From positions 476 through 7,509 of the forward strand of contig DNDP01000195.1 of assembly GCA_003484235.1 (NCBI GenBank): a stretch of DNA of 7,034 nucleotides. Reading direction: 5' to 3'. Source of the DNA: Verrucomicrobiales bacterium (lineage in GTDB: Bacteria; Verrucomicrobiota; Verrucomicrobiia; Limisphaerales; RI-55). How positions within the stretch are numbered: the first letter of the stretch is position 1; every line of letters begins with the position of its first letter. Below the pieces are notes generated by a model. It searched no databases. It saw only the letters and a program-made list of their open reading frames with translations, and was not told where the DNA came from. A program made the translations under genes and the position numbers. This document shows, piece after piece, positions 1 through 6,378 of this stretch.

Positions 1-119
1 TTCCGTGAATCGTTCGACTTGGCCGGCTTGGCGGCGACCGCCTTGCTCGGGGTGGCGGCCTTTGCTTTCGGTACGGATTTTTTCAGGGATTTCTTCGGAC
101 TAGCCTTGGTCTTGGCCAT
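1..119 (-). CDS. Lys/Ala-rich basic protein, N-terminal fragment
   Basis: Read on the minus strand, an ATG at 119-117 opens a frame that runs off the left edge after 39 codons without a stop. The visible residues begin MAKTKASPKKSLKKS and continue as a Lys/Ala/Pro/Ser-rich, strongly basic, probably disordered tail. Such tails occur on histone H1-like DNA-binding proteins and, in Verrucomicrobia, as N-terminal extensions of other proteins, including DksA/TraR-type zinc-finger regulators; the folded domain that would decide lies outside the window. No convincing Shine-Dalgarno site precedes the ATG. It is divergent from the YkgJ-addA unit. The reading frame is plausible from its biased composition; the function is unknown. 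Confidence 0.5.
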   Translation of the reverse strand, partial: MAKTKASPKKSLKKSVPKAKAATPSKAVAAKPAKSNDSR

Positions 120-307
120 ATATGCTGATTTCGATGGGGACGTGGTTGGTTAACCGTTAAAAATAGCCGGCAAATATGGGAGGCATGTCCGGGCGCGTCA
201 AGCTGGTAAAAGAACATAAATCTCGCCGGAATCTGCCGCTTTTTTGCCCCGAAACGCCGCCGCTAAAGGCTTGTGCCCGGGTCTCCCCGGCCTTAAATCA
301 TCCCGCC
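120..307. promoter_or_regulatory. Divergent intergenic region with overlapping palindromes
   Basis: This spacer separates the minus-strand Lys/Ala-rich gene from the plus-strand YkgJ-addA unit, so promoters for both should lie in or near it. The stretch around 145-177 is richer in A+T than its surroundings. It holds two overlapping perfect palindromes: GGTTAACC at 148-155 and TTAAC-C-GTTAA at 150-160. They could be a repressor or activator operator. I found no -35/-10 pair with good spacing and assign none. A plus-strand frame is open from 176 into the YkgJ gene, but its residues do not look like part of that family. Confidence 0.3.
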
Positions 308-715
308 ATGCCCGTCTTTTACGAATGCCAACGCTGCACCGCCTGCTGCCGCTGGCCGGGGCAGGTCCGGCTCGCAGAGGGGGAAATCGCACGCCTGGCG
401 GGGCACCTCGGCGTCTCGGAACACGAGTTCATCCAGCAACACACCCGGTTGACCGATGATCGACGGGGACTATGCCTCAACGACAAGGCCAACGGCGAAT
501 GCACCTTCCTTGAGGGTGACGATTGCTCCGTTCAGCCGGTCAAACCCCAGCAATGCCGGGATTTCCCCAATCTTTGGAACTTCCCGGGCTTTCGCGAATC
601 GTGCCGGGCGCTGCCCAAATTGGTTTCAAACCGGGAGTTTGTGGAACGGGCCGCCGCGGCCACCGGGCGACCGATTTGGGAGATCAGGGTTCCAGGCAAA
701 GATGACGCCGCGTGA
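308..715 (+). CDS. YkgJ family cysteine-cluster protein
   Basis: A 135-residue protein with nine cysteines, classed with the YkgJ/CxxCxxCC family, which is thought to bind zinc or an Fe-S cluster and has no settled function. The N-terminal signature CQRCTACC covers Cys7, 10, 13 and 14. The second half has the family's usual ending: Cys65 (CTFLEGDDC), Cys73, then KPQQCRDFP with Cys83; Cys56 and Cys99 are additional. The ATG at 308 is chosen because family members begin just before the first cysteine motif. In-frame ATGs at 176 and 185 would add up to 44 residues without family character, although a purine-rich GGGAGG at 178-183 lies almost on top of the 185 ATG. The stop TGA shares four bases (GTGA, 712-715) with the start of addA, so translation of the two is probably coupled. 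A role connected with the AddA nuclease is inference from this arrangement. Confidence 0.85.
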   Translation: MPVFYECQRCTACCRWPGQVRLAEGEIARLAGHLGVSEHEFIQQHTRLTDDRRGLCLNDKANGECTFLEGDDCSVQPVKPQQCRDFPNLWNFPGFRESCRALPKLVSNREFVERAAAATGRPIWEIRVPGKDDAA

Positions 716-3700
716 CAGCGCACACTTCATCGCAGCGCAACGCCATCGCGGCCCGCGGCAATGTTCTGCTCGAGGCCGGCGCCGGCGCCGGCAAGACCAG
801 CACGCTGGTCGCCCGGTGTCTTGACCTAATTCTGGCGCCGAACCGGCCGGTATCCGTCGATCAACTGCTGATCGTAACCTTCACCGAGGCGGCCGCGACG
901 GAAATGCGGCACCGACTGCGGGTTGCCCTCAACGAAAGGCATGGCCGCGAGCCCGCCGACCTTCCTCTGGCCGAACAGCTGGCGCTTCTCGACCAGGCCT
1001 GTATTGGCACTCTGCATGGGTTCTGTCTCCGGCTGATCCGCGAACATTTTCAGGAACTGGGTCTCGACCCCCAGGTGCGGGTTCTCGACGAGACCGAAGC
1101 CAGTCTGATTGCCAACGAGTCGGTCAGGGAGGTGCTGGACGCGGCCTACATCGGCGAGGATGAATCCAGCCGTTGCGCCCGTGAATTGATCAGGTTGCAC
1201 GCGGGCAGCGACGACGGAGCCGTGTCCGGATTGATCCGGCAGGCACATCAGTTTCTGCAAACCCTGCCGGACCCGCGGCGCTGGCTCGACCACGAGCGCG
1301 AACGGTGGCGGCACCCGCAACCTGAGGCGTTGGCCGATTCGCTGCTGGTCGCCCTCAACAACCGGAAGGACGGCTGGATGGCCCTGCTGGAGGAACAGCC
1401 GCCGGAAAACGCAGTGGCCAGCGGCTCCCGTGAATTGCTTGCCTCCCTCGCGCCGGACGCCTCGCGCGCAGACTGGGCGAAGGCCTTGAACCGGCTCGCT
1501 TCGTTTGTCGACGACGAGCATTGGAAACGCGGAGAAAAGGGAAAATTCCGGGATCCCTTGCTGCCGTTGTTCGAAGAGGCCCGCTTCTTCGCTTCCTGCG
1601 CCGCGCTCAGCGCCGAAGGAAGCGACCCGCTGGTCGGGGATTTTCACCGGGCCCGGCCGCTGATGCTGGCTTTCATCGGGCTCGTCGAAGCCTTCATGGT
1701 CGGCTACGCGGCCCGCAAGCGGCAGATCTCCGGGCTCGATTTCAGCGACCTCGAGCAGTTCTCGCTTCGGCTGCTCTGGACGCTGGATGGCCGGCCCTCC
1801 CACGTCGCCCACGAGTGGCGTCGTCGGTTTCACCATGTCTTTGTGGACGAATACCAGGACATCAACGAGGCGCAGGACCGGATCATCACCGGGCTGAGCC
1901 GGGACGGTGAAGAGGCCAACCGCTTTCTGGTCGGTGATGTAAAGCAGAGCATCTACGGGTTTCGGCTCGCCCGGCCGGACATCTTCCTGCGCTACGCGAA
2001 GTCTTGGCGGACCGGTTCCACGCACGCACAAGTGCTGCCCCTCGCGGACAACTTTCGCAGCCACGAAGCCATCCTGCATTTCGTCAACCGTTGTTTCTCG
2101 GGCGTGATGCGGGAGGATGTCGGCGGACTGCCGTATCCAGAGGCCGCTTTCCTCCGCTTTGGAGATCCCGAAGGGCGCCGGCTGCTAACGCGCGAACATG
2201 ATCCCAATCCGCGCGTGGAACTGATCCATCGCCTCGCCGGACGCGGTGGCGGTGCTGGCGAGCCCGATTCCGCCGACGAAGAGGAACCGGGCAATGCCGA
2301 GATCGAAGCGACCCTTGCGGCCCGGAAGCTGGCGGAGTTGCGTGCGTCGGGCTTTCAGGTCTTTGATCGCAAAACCGCCGTGCTGCGTCCGGTGGACTGG
2401 CGGGACATGGCGGTTCTGCTCCGGGCCACCGCGGGCAAGGCGGAGATCTACACCCGCGTCTTCGCCCGTGCCGGCATTCCGCTGGTCACCGCCCGCAGGG
2501 GATTCTTCGATGCCATCGAGATCAGTGATCTGGTCAGCCTTCTGATGCTGCTCGACAACCCATTGCAGGACATCCCGCTGCTGGCCGTGCTGCGCTCGCC
2601 CCTCGTCGGGCTTTCGCCGGATGAAATGGTCGAAGTTCGGGCCGCTGCGTCACGCGAGTCCGCGTTCTGGACCGCGCTGCTGCGGTTCAGCGAGCTGAAT
2701 CCGCCCCCGGCATCGGAATCTCCGCCTGGCGCCGCCGGCCGCGTCGCCGGATTCCTCGAGCGCTTCCGGCCGTGGCGCGAACAGGCCCGGCGCGGTTCCC
2801 TTTCTCAATGTCTGGAGGACATTCTTGAGAGCACGCAATACCTGTCGTGGCTGGCCGGACAACCTCGCGGTGAAGAAGCTGGCAGGAATGTCCAGCGCCT
2901 GCTGGAACTCACCCGCGAGTACGATTCCTCGCAGGGGCTGGGCCTGCACCGCTTCCTCGAACGTGTCCGCATCGTCCAGGCGGAAGGCGACGGTCCCGAG
3001 CCGGCCTCGGCCGCGGACAACAACGCCGTCCGGTTGATGACCATCCACGCCAGCAAGGGCCTGGAGTTTCCCGTCGTGGTGCTGGGCGATCTGGGCAAGC
3101 GGTTTCGTGCCGAACCTCCCGCGGCGGGTATCCTCATCGATGATTCCCTCGGGCTTTGCCCGATTGTTTTCACCCCCGATGGCCGGCAGTCCTATCCGTC
3201 GCTGGCACTGCGGCTGGCGGACGACGCGTCGCGCACGCGCAACCTGGCCGAGGAACTCCGGCTCCTCTACGTGGCCATGACCCGTGCGTGCGACCTGCTG
3301 GTTCTCCTCGGCACCACGCCCGCCTCGCGACCGGAGAAGCACTGGGTGGCGCCCGGCGATGGAAAGCTCTCGCGCCGCCAGGTCCTCTCCGCACGTTCGT
3401 TCTTCGATTTCATCGGTCCGCTGCTGCCGGAACTGTGCGGCCGGCCGGATTGGTTCAGCGTGGAGCAGGGTGCCTCGTCCTTGGTTTCGTGGCGGGTTGT
3501 TTCGGCCGACGAACCGGTGCGGTTCGACGCTGTCGCTGCCCCCGGGGAACCGGCCGGGACCGACGACAGCGTGCCCGATCTCACGGAACTCCGTCGACAC
3601 CTCGGGTATCGCTACCCATTCCTTGAGGCCACGCGGCGGGCCGGCAAGACCACCGTCACCCGGCTGCGGCGTCAGATCGAGACGCTGTCGGACGACGAGT

Positions 3701-4326
3701 CGGCGGGCTTGTTCGGTGATCTCGAACCGGCCGGGCCCGCGAGGAGGCGCTCTTCGGCAGGTCAGCCGGTGGACGGGCTGAACGCCGCGCAGACGGGCAT
3801 CGCCTACCACACTTTCTTCCAGCGACTGCGGCTGGAACTCGCGCAGGATTCCGCCGGCCTCGAAGGCGAACTGCGGCGGCTGGCCTCGGCCGGCATTCTG
3901 AGCGAACTGGAAGCCGCCGCCATCCAGGTCGGGAGGGTGCAGTCGTTCTGGACCGGCCCGGTGGGCGGCTCCTTTCTGAAACACCGCTCCGATATCCGGC
4001 GGGAACTTCCCTTCACGGCGGCCTTCACCTCGCGGGAGCTGGACTCCTTCGCCGGTCGTACTGGCGGCGGCGGAACTGCGGAGAGCGATTTGATCGTCGT
4101 CCAGGGGGTGGCGGATCTCGCGCTGATCCGTCCCAACGAAATCTGGATCCTCGACTTCAAATCGGACCGCATCACGGCGGACCAGCTGACGGAACGCGTG
4201 GCCGCTTACCGGCCGCAGGTGCAGCTGTATCAGCAGGCGCTCGAACGCACCTGCCGCAGGCCGGTGAGCCGCCTCTGGCTCCATTTCCTTCACCTCGACC
4301 GGACGGTGGAGGTGAATCTCACCTGA
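712..4326 (+). CDS. addA: AddA-type ATP-dependent helicase/exonuclease subunit
   Basis: A 1204-residue UvrD/Rep superfamily 1A helicase with a C-terminal RecB-family nuclease, within the usual AddA length range. AddA, normally paired with AddB, unwinds and degrades DNA at double-strand breaks and prepares a 3' end for RecA in the cytoplasm. Helicase motifs appear in order: Q-motif glutamine near residue 8, Walker A GAGAGKTS (23-30), VTFTEAAATEMRHRLR (55-70), TLHGFC (100-105), Walker B DEYQD (379-383), motif III GDVKQSIYGFR (408-418), motif IV DNFRSHEA (446-453), motif V TIHASKGLEFP (777-787) and motif VI LLYVAMTRA (851-859). The nuclease residues also look intact: His1033 in GIAYH, Asp1135 in QGVAD, Asp1148 and Lys1150 in LDFKSD, then the Gln1169/Tyr1173 pair in YRPQVQLY. 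The GTG start at 712 sits in the overlap with the YkgJ gene and places the Q-motif correctly. A Gly/acidic stretch at about 511-527 looks like a flexible linker. RecB is an alternative name, but length and nuclease motif favour AddA. No addB is in the window. Confidence 0.93.
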   Translation: MTAHTSSQRNAIAARGNVLLEAGAGAGKTSTLVARCLDLILAPNRPVSVDQLLIVTFTEAAATEMRHRLRVALNERHGREPADLPLAEQLALLDQACIGTLHGFCLRLIREHFQELGLDPQVRVLDETEASLIANESVREVLDAAYIGEDESSRCARELIRLHAGSDDGAVSGLIRQAHQFLQTLPDPRRWLDHERERWRHPQPEALADSLLVALNNRKDGWMALLEEQPPENAVASGSRELLASLAPDASRADWAKALNRLASFVDDEHWKRGEKGKFRDPLLPLFEEARFFASCAALSAEGSDPLVGDFHRARPLMLAFIGLVEAFMVGYAARKRQISGLDFSDLEQFSLRLLWTLDGRPSHVAHEWRRRFHHVFVDEYQDINEAQDRIITGLSRDGEEANRFLVGDVKQSIYGFRLARPDIFLRYAKSWRTGSTHAQVLPLADNFRSHEAILHFVNRCFSGVMREDVGGLPYPEAAFLRFGDPEGRRLLTREHDPNPRVELIHRLAGRGGGAGEPDSADEEEPGNAEIEATLAARKLAELRASGFQVFDRKTAVLRPVDWRDMAVLLRATAGKAEIYTRVFARAGIPLVTARRGFFDAIEISDLVSLLMLLDNPLQDIPLLAVLRSPLVGLSPDEMVEVRAAASRESAFWTALLRFSELNPPPASESPPGAAGRVAGFLERFRPWREQARRGSLSQCLEDILESTQYLSWLAGQPRGEEAGRNVQRLLELTREYDSSQGLGLHRFLERVRIVQAEGDGPEPASAADNNAVRLMTIHASKGLEFPVVVLGDLGKRFRAEPPAAGILIDDSLGLCPIVFTPDGRQSYPSLALRLADDASRTRNLAEELRLLYVAMTRACDLLVLLGTTPASRPEKHWVAPGDGKLSRRQVLSARSFFDFIGPLLPELCGRPDWFSVEQGASSLVSWRVVSADEPVRFDAVAAPGEPAGTDDSVPDLTELRRHLGYRYPFLEATRRAGKTTVTRLRRQIETLSDDESAGLFGDLEPAGPARRRSSAGQPVDGLNAAQTGIAYHTFFQRLRLELAQDSAGLEGELRRLASAGILSELEAAAIQVGRVQSFWTGPVGGSFLKHRSDIRRELPFTAAFTSRELDSFAGRTGGGGTAESDLIVVQGVADLALIRPNEIWILDFKSDRITADQLTERVAAYRPQVQLYQQALERTCRRPVSRLWLHFLHLDRTVEVNLT

Positions 4327-4489
4327 TGCGCGCGACTGTGCCGCTTTTTTCTCGCGACCTCCGGCGGCGGCGTGCTACTCACGGCAACACGTCCACAGCG
4401 GACGGCGTGTGTTCCGCGAGGAGCGGGCACGCCACGATGCGGCGGCGTGACGAATTTCCGAAACCTTCCGAAACCGGAACGAATCAGCA
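4327..4489 (+). promoter_or_regulatory. Hairpin-rich leader between addA and the NusG paralog
   Basis: This 163-base gap contains three predicted stem-loops. The first is CGTCC/GGACG (4390-4394 with 4400-4404, loop ACAGC). The second and strongest is GGCGTG (4404-4409) with CACGCC (4428-4433), enclosing CCGC (4414-4417) with GCGG (4423-4426) around a GAGGA loop. It shares base 4404 with the first, so the two partly exclude each other. The third is TTCCG/CGGAA (4466-4479, four-base loop AAAC), ending ten bases before the ATG at 4490. A T6 run at 4345-4350 follows the addA stop but has no good stem directly before it. The region may combine the 3' end of the addA transcript with a regulatory leader. 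No clear sigma-70 promoter was found. Confidence 0.35.
4456..4475 (+). repeat. Tandem 10-bp direct repeat
   Basis: TTCCGAAACC occurs twice in direct succession (4456-4465 and 4466-4475), fifteen bases before the start codon of the NusG paralog. The second copy forms the left arm and loop of the small TTCCG/CGGAA hairpin at 4466-4479. The repeat is exact. It could be a binding site or a replication-slippage duplication. Confidence 0.6.
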
Positions 4490-5089
4490 ATGGCAACCGT
4501 GGGAAACGAGAATGGAACGAACACCGGAGAAACCCTGGACCCGAAGGCGCAGGAACGGGCATGGTTCTGCGTCCGTACCAGGCCGAAGAACGAGCACATT
4601 GCCGCCGCCAGGCTGCGCGAACTCGGGCAGATCGACGTGTTCAACCCGCGCATCCGGTTCAAACGGCCGCGCGGCCGGCACACCATGTGGGTGACCGAGG
4701 CGCTGTTCCCCGGCTACGTCTTTGCGAAGTTCAACTGGCGGGACCACCTCAAGCTCGTCCACTACACCAACGGCGTGACCGGTGTCGTCCATTTCGGCTA
4801 CCAGTATCCGATCATCGACCAGCAGGTCATCACCGAGTGGCAGAACGTGCTGGGCGAGGAGGAGATGGCGCTGGTGGAGGACATCCCGCAGCCCGGCGAG
4901 GAGGTGCTGGTCACCGGCGGCGCCTTCAAGGGCACGCTCGCCCAGGTGGTGCGCGTCACCGATTCGAAACGCCGGATTGCCGTGCTGATGGAGTTCCTCG
5001 GCCGCCAGGTCATGATGGAGCTGAGCCGCGACCAGTACGTCCGGCCCCAGGCGCGCGGCAAGATCAGCCTCGAGCATCCGGAGGAGTAA
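4490..5089 (+). CDS. NusG paralog, RfaH-like transcription antiterminator
   Basis: A 199-residue protein with the two-domain NusG layout. The NGN domain runs from about residue 24 (WFCVRTRPKNEHIAAARL) to about 120 and includes LFPGYVFAKF (72-81), a hallmark of the fold that contacts the RNA polymerase clamp and beta lobe. A KOW domain follows from about 136 (PGEEVLVTGGAFKGTLAQVV) to about 185. Residues 1-20 are a short hydrophilic tail. It lacks the secE, rplK and rplA neighbours of housekeeping nusG, and its NGN sequence resembles specialised paralogs such as RfaH, UpxY and LoaP, which increase elongation through long operons, often for surface polysaccharides or secondary metabolites. Its target operon is not in this window. 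The ATG at 4490 has only a weak purine stretch upstream and lies just after a small hairpin. It could be the sole NusG of the genome, but its context argues against that. Confidence 0.9.
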   Translation: MATVGNENGTNTGETLDPKAQERAWFCVRTRPKNEHIAAARLRELGQIDVFNPRIRFKRPRGRHTMWVTEALFPGYVFAKFNWRDHLKLVHYTNGVTGVVHFGYQYPIIDQQVITEWQNVLGEEEMALVEDIPQPGEEVLVTGGAFKGTLAQVVRVTDSKRRIAVLMEFLGRQVMMELSRDQYVRPQARGKISLEHPEE

Positions 5090-5142
5090 GATCGGCACTG
5101 CCCCTGTGAACTCCCGCGCGGCGTTGACCAGGATTGCTGACG

Positions 5143-5182
5143 GATGGGACAGACGAGGCTGCCCATCACCGGCCGAGAGGCC
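5143..5182. terminator. Paired hairpins between convergent genes, possible terminator
   Basis: In the 114-base spacer between the NusG paralog and the convergent acyltransferase, GATGGG-a-CAG (5143-5152) pairs with CTG-CCCATC (5159-5167): nine base pairs with one bulged A and a six-base loop. Immediately after it, GGCC-GAGA-GGCC (5171-5182) forms a four-pair stem closed by a GNRA-type tetraloop. Position between convergent genes suits a bidirectional terminator. No U-tract follows on either strand, so intrinsic termination is unproven. Confidence 0.4.
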
Positions 5183-5203
5183 AACCGTTGACCGTTCCCA
5201 GCC

Positions 5204-6049
5204 TCAGCCGCCGGCAGCCGATTCGCGAACACCCATTGCGATTGATCCCGTTCCCAGTCCCGGTTGCCACTTCTCCCGCAGCGCCTCCACCGCCGCGTGG
5301 GCGCGCTGGCAGAGTTCCTTGCGGTTCGTGCCCGGCTCCAGCGGTTCGCCGAAGGCCACCGTGGCGCGGACTCCCTTTCGCGTGAAGAGATTGAACAGGT
5401 GCGGCAGGAGCGTCATGTCGCCCCAGTAGGCCACGTCCTCCGCCACCGTGCCGTTGTCGAGTTCGTAGCCGATCCACATCGGCGTGACCGGCCACTGGTG
5501 GTCGATCGCCGGCTGGAAGAGCGATGACTTGAACGGCAGCACCGTTTCGCCGCCGCTGCTGGTGCCTTCGGGAAACACCACCAACGGCACGCCGGTCTTC
5601 AACACAACCTCCATCTGGTCGCCCACGTCGGCCACGTGCCCTTTGTTCTCCCGTTTGATGAACAGCGTGCCGCACATGGCCGCCCAGGCGCCAAAGAGCG
5701 GCCACCGCCGGACGTCCGCCTTCGAGACGAACACCATGGGCGCGACCGAGCCATAGGCCGGAATGTCGAGGTAGCTCAGGTGATTGCTCACGCAGAGGCC
5801 ATGGTCCGGCACCCGGCCGTGGGTCGTCACCCGGCAGCCGAAGAGCCCGGCCGAAAACTTCGCCCAGCGGTGGAGCAGACGCGAACGCGCCCGTTGGTCG
5901 TTTCGCCGGCCCGGCAGCAGGACGTTGAACAGGAAGTCCAGCGGCATCACCACCGTGATCACGGCAATCCCGGCGCACCCGTACGCGTAACTCAGCAGCT
6001 TCATCATGCGGCGGGCGCGACGGTAATCGGGCGGGCCCGAAGATTTCAA
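5204..6049 (-). CDS. PlsC-like lysophospholipid (1-acylglycerol-3-phosphate) acyltransferase
   Basis: A 281-residue LPLAT/AGPAT-family enzyme. Members transfer a fatty acyl chain to a lysophospholipid such as 1-acyl-glycerol-3-phosphate at the inner membrane. The catalytic NHLSYLD (NHx4D, residues 89-95; His90, Asp95) is intact. It is followed by GTLFIKRE (127-134, block II), FPEGTSS (159-165, block III, glycerol-phosphate binding) and VTPM (188-191, block IV). One hydrophobic segment at about 25-47 probably anchors it. The frame opens with TTG at 6049, giving an N-terminal YRRARRMMKLLSYAYG segment of the basic-amphipathic kind seen in relatives. The first ATGs (residues 15-16, near 6007) lack a Shine-Dalgarno site as well, so the start is uncertain by 14 residues. 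Specific acyl donor and acceptor cannot be told; ornithine-lipid or lipid A-type acyl transfer are alternatives. Confidence 0.9.
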   Translation of the reverse strand: MKSSGPPDYRRARRMMKLLSYAYGCAGIAVITVVMPLDFLFNVLLPGRRNDQRARSRLLHRWAKFSAGLFGCRVTTHGRVPDHGLCVSNHLSYLDIPAYGSVAPMVFVSKADVRRWPLFGAWAAMCGTLFIKRENKGHVADVGDQMEVVLKTGVPLVVFPEGTSSGGETVLPFKSSLFQPAIDHQWPVTPMWIGYELDNGTVAEDVAYWGDMTLLPHLFNLFTRKGVRATVAFGEPLEPGTNRKELCQRAHAAVEALREKWQPGLGTGSIAMGVRESAAGG

Positions 6050-6084
6050 TCTCAGGGTTGCCCAGCCGTTTCACCCTGAGCCGC

Positions 6085-6094
6085 TACAATATTA
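6085..6094. promoter_or_regulatory. AT-rich -10-like sequence in divergent spacer
   Basis: The 99-base spacer between the acyltransferase (minus) and the small membrane protein (plus) contains one A+T island, TACAATATTA. On the plus strand TACAAT (6085-6090) matches the sigma-70 -10 consensus at five of six positions. On the minus strand TAATAT (6094-6089) is a weaker candidate for the acyltransferase. No good -35 box at standard spacing was found for either direction. Confidence 0.3.
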
Positions 6095-6148
6095 CGTGTG
6101 CTGAACAGTTGAACGATACCGCATTGCGATGACAGGATCGCGGACGAA

Positions 6149-6343
6149 ATGAATAACGAAAAAGAAGCCGTATCGAGGAACGGAAGTCTCACGATCCATC
6201 TTGCGATCGGCCTGGCGGTCGGTGAAAGCACCGGCATGACCTACGGCGTGATCTTCGGCAATCTCGTGCTGGGCCTCGTCGTCGGCGGCATCTTCGGCAT
6301 GGTCATTGGCTGGATCGTGTGGACGATCCGGCAGCGTGCGTGA
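6149..6343 (+). CDS. Small glycine-zipper membrane protein
   Basis: A 64-residue protein of no recognised family. A polar N-terminus (MNNEKEAVSRNGS) precedes about 45 hydrophobic residues, and the chain ends in basic RQRA, which suggests two short transmembrane helices (about 14-36 and 38-60). Glycines fall every fourth residue at 21, 25, 29, 33 and 37, then, after a one-residue shift, at 42, 46, 50 and 54. This is a double GxxxG ladder typical of tightly packed helices. Glu26 lies within the first helix. The ordered composition, the neighbouring stop-bounded spacers and the lack of another gene here support it as real. The ATG at 6149 has no strong Shine-Dalgarno site. A role in membrane oligomerisation is inference only. 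Confidence 0.7.
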   Translation: MNNEKEAVSRNGSLTIHLAIGLAVGESTGMTYGVIFGNLVLGLVVGGIFGMVIGWIVWTIRQRA

Positions 6344-6348
6344 GCCAA

Positions 6349-6375
6349 GGCCGCAGGAGACTGCAACCACCGGCC
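6349..6375. terminator. GC-rich hairpin between convergent genes
   Basis: The 35-base gap between the small membrane protein and the convergent oxidoreductase contains GCAG-GAGA-CTGC (6353-6364), a four-pair stem with a GAGA tetraloop. It lies within an alternative outer pairing, GGCCG (6349-6353) with CGGCC (6371-6375). It may mark the 3' ends of both transcripts. No U-tract is present. Confidence 0.3.
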
Positions 6376-6378
6376 GGA

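Noticed and set aside
176..307. N-terminal extension of the YkgJ-type protein starting at 176 or 185
   Set aside because: The extra 44 residues have no family character, and the 185 ATG is only one base from the GGGAGG, too close for normal initiation.
826..2079. A 417-codon open frame on the minus strand inside addA
   Set aside because: Antisense to the helicase core including DEYQD; composition is that of a shadow frame and no motif is visible.
3644..3655. Second apparent GKT motif (RRAGKTT, residues 975-981) in AddA
   Set aside because: It lies between the helicase core and nuclease without a surrounding P-loop context; the true Walker A is at residues 23-30.
2650..4293. A 547-codon open frame on the minus strand inside addA
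   Set aside because: It lies antisense to the conserved motif V, motif VI and nuclease regions of AddA, has no recognisable domain, and long antisense frames are expected in GC-rich genes.
4327..4350. Intrinsic terminator ending in T6 after addA
   Set aside because: The sequence directly before the T-run can form only a three-pair GCG/CGC stem, too weak to call.
4372..5109. A 245-codon plus-strand frame overlapping the NusG paralog
   Set aside because: It is an Arg/Ala/Pro-rich off-frame reading of the same DNA; the NusG frame carries clear NGN and KOW domains.
5166..6074. A 302-codon minus-strand frame overlapping the acyltransferase
   Set aside because: The other frame contains NHLSYLD and FPEGTSS; this one is Arg/Gly/Pro-rich with no motif, even though it begins at an ATG.
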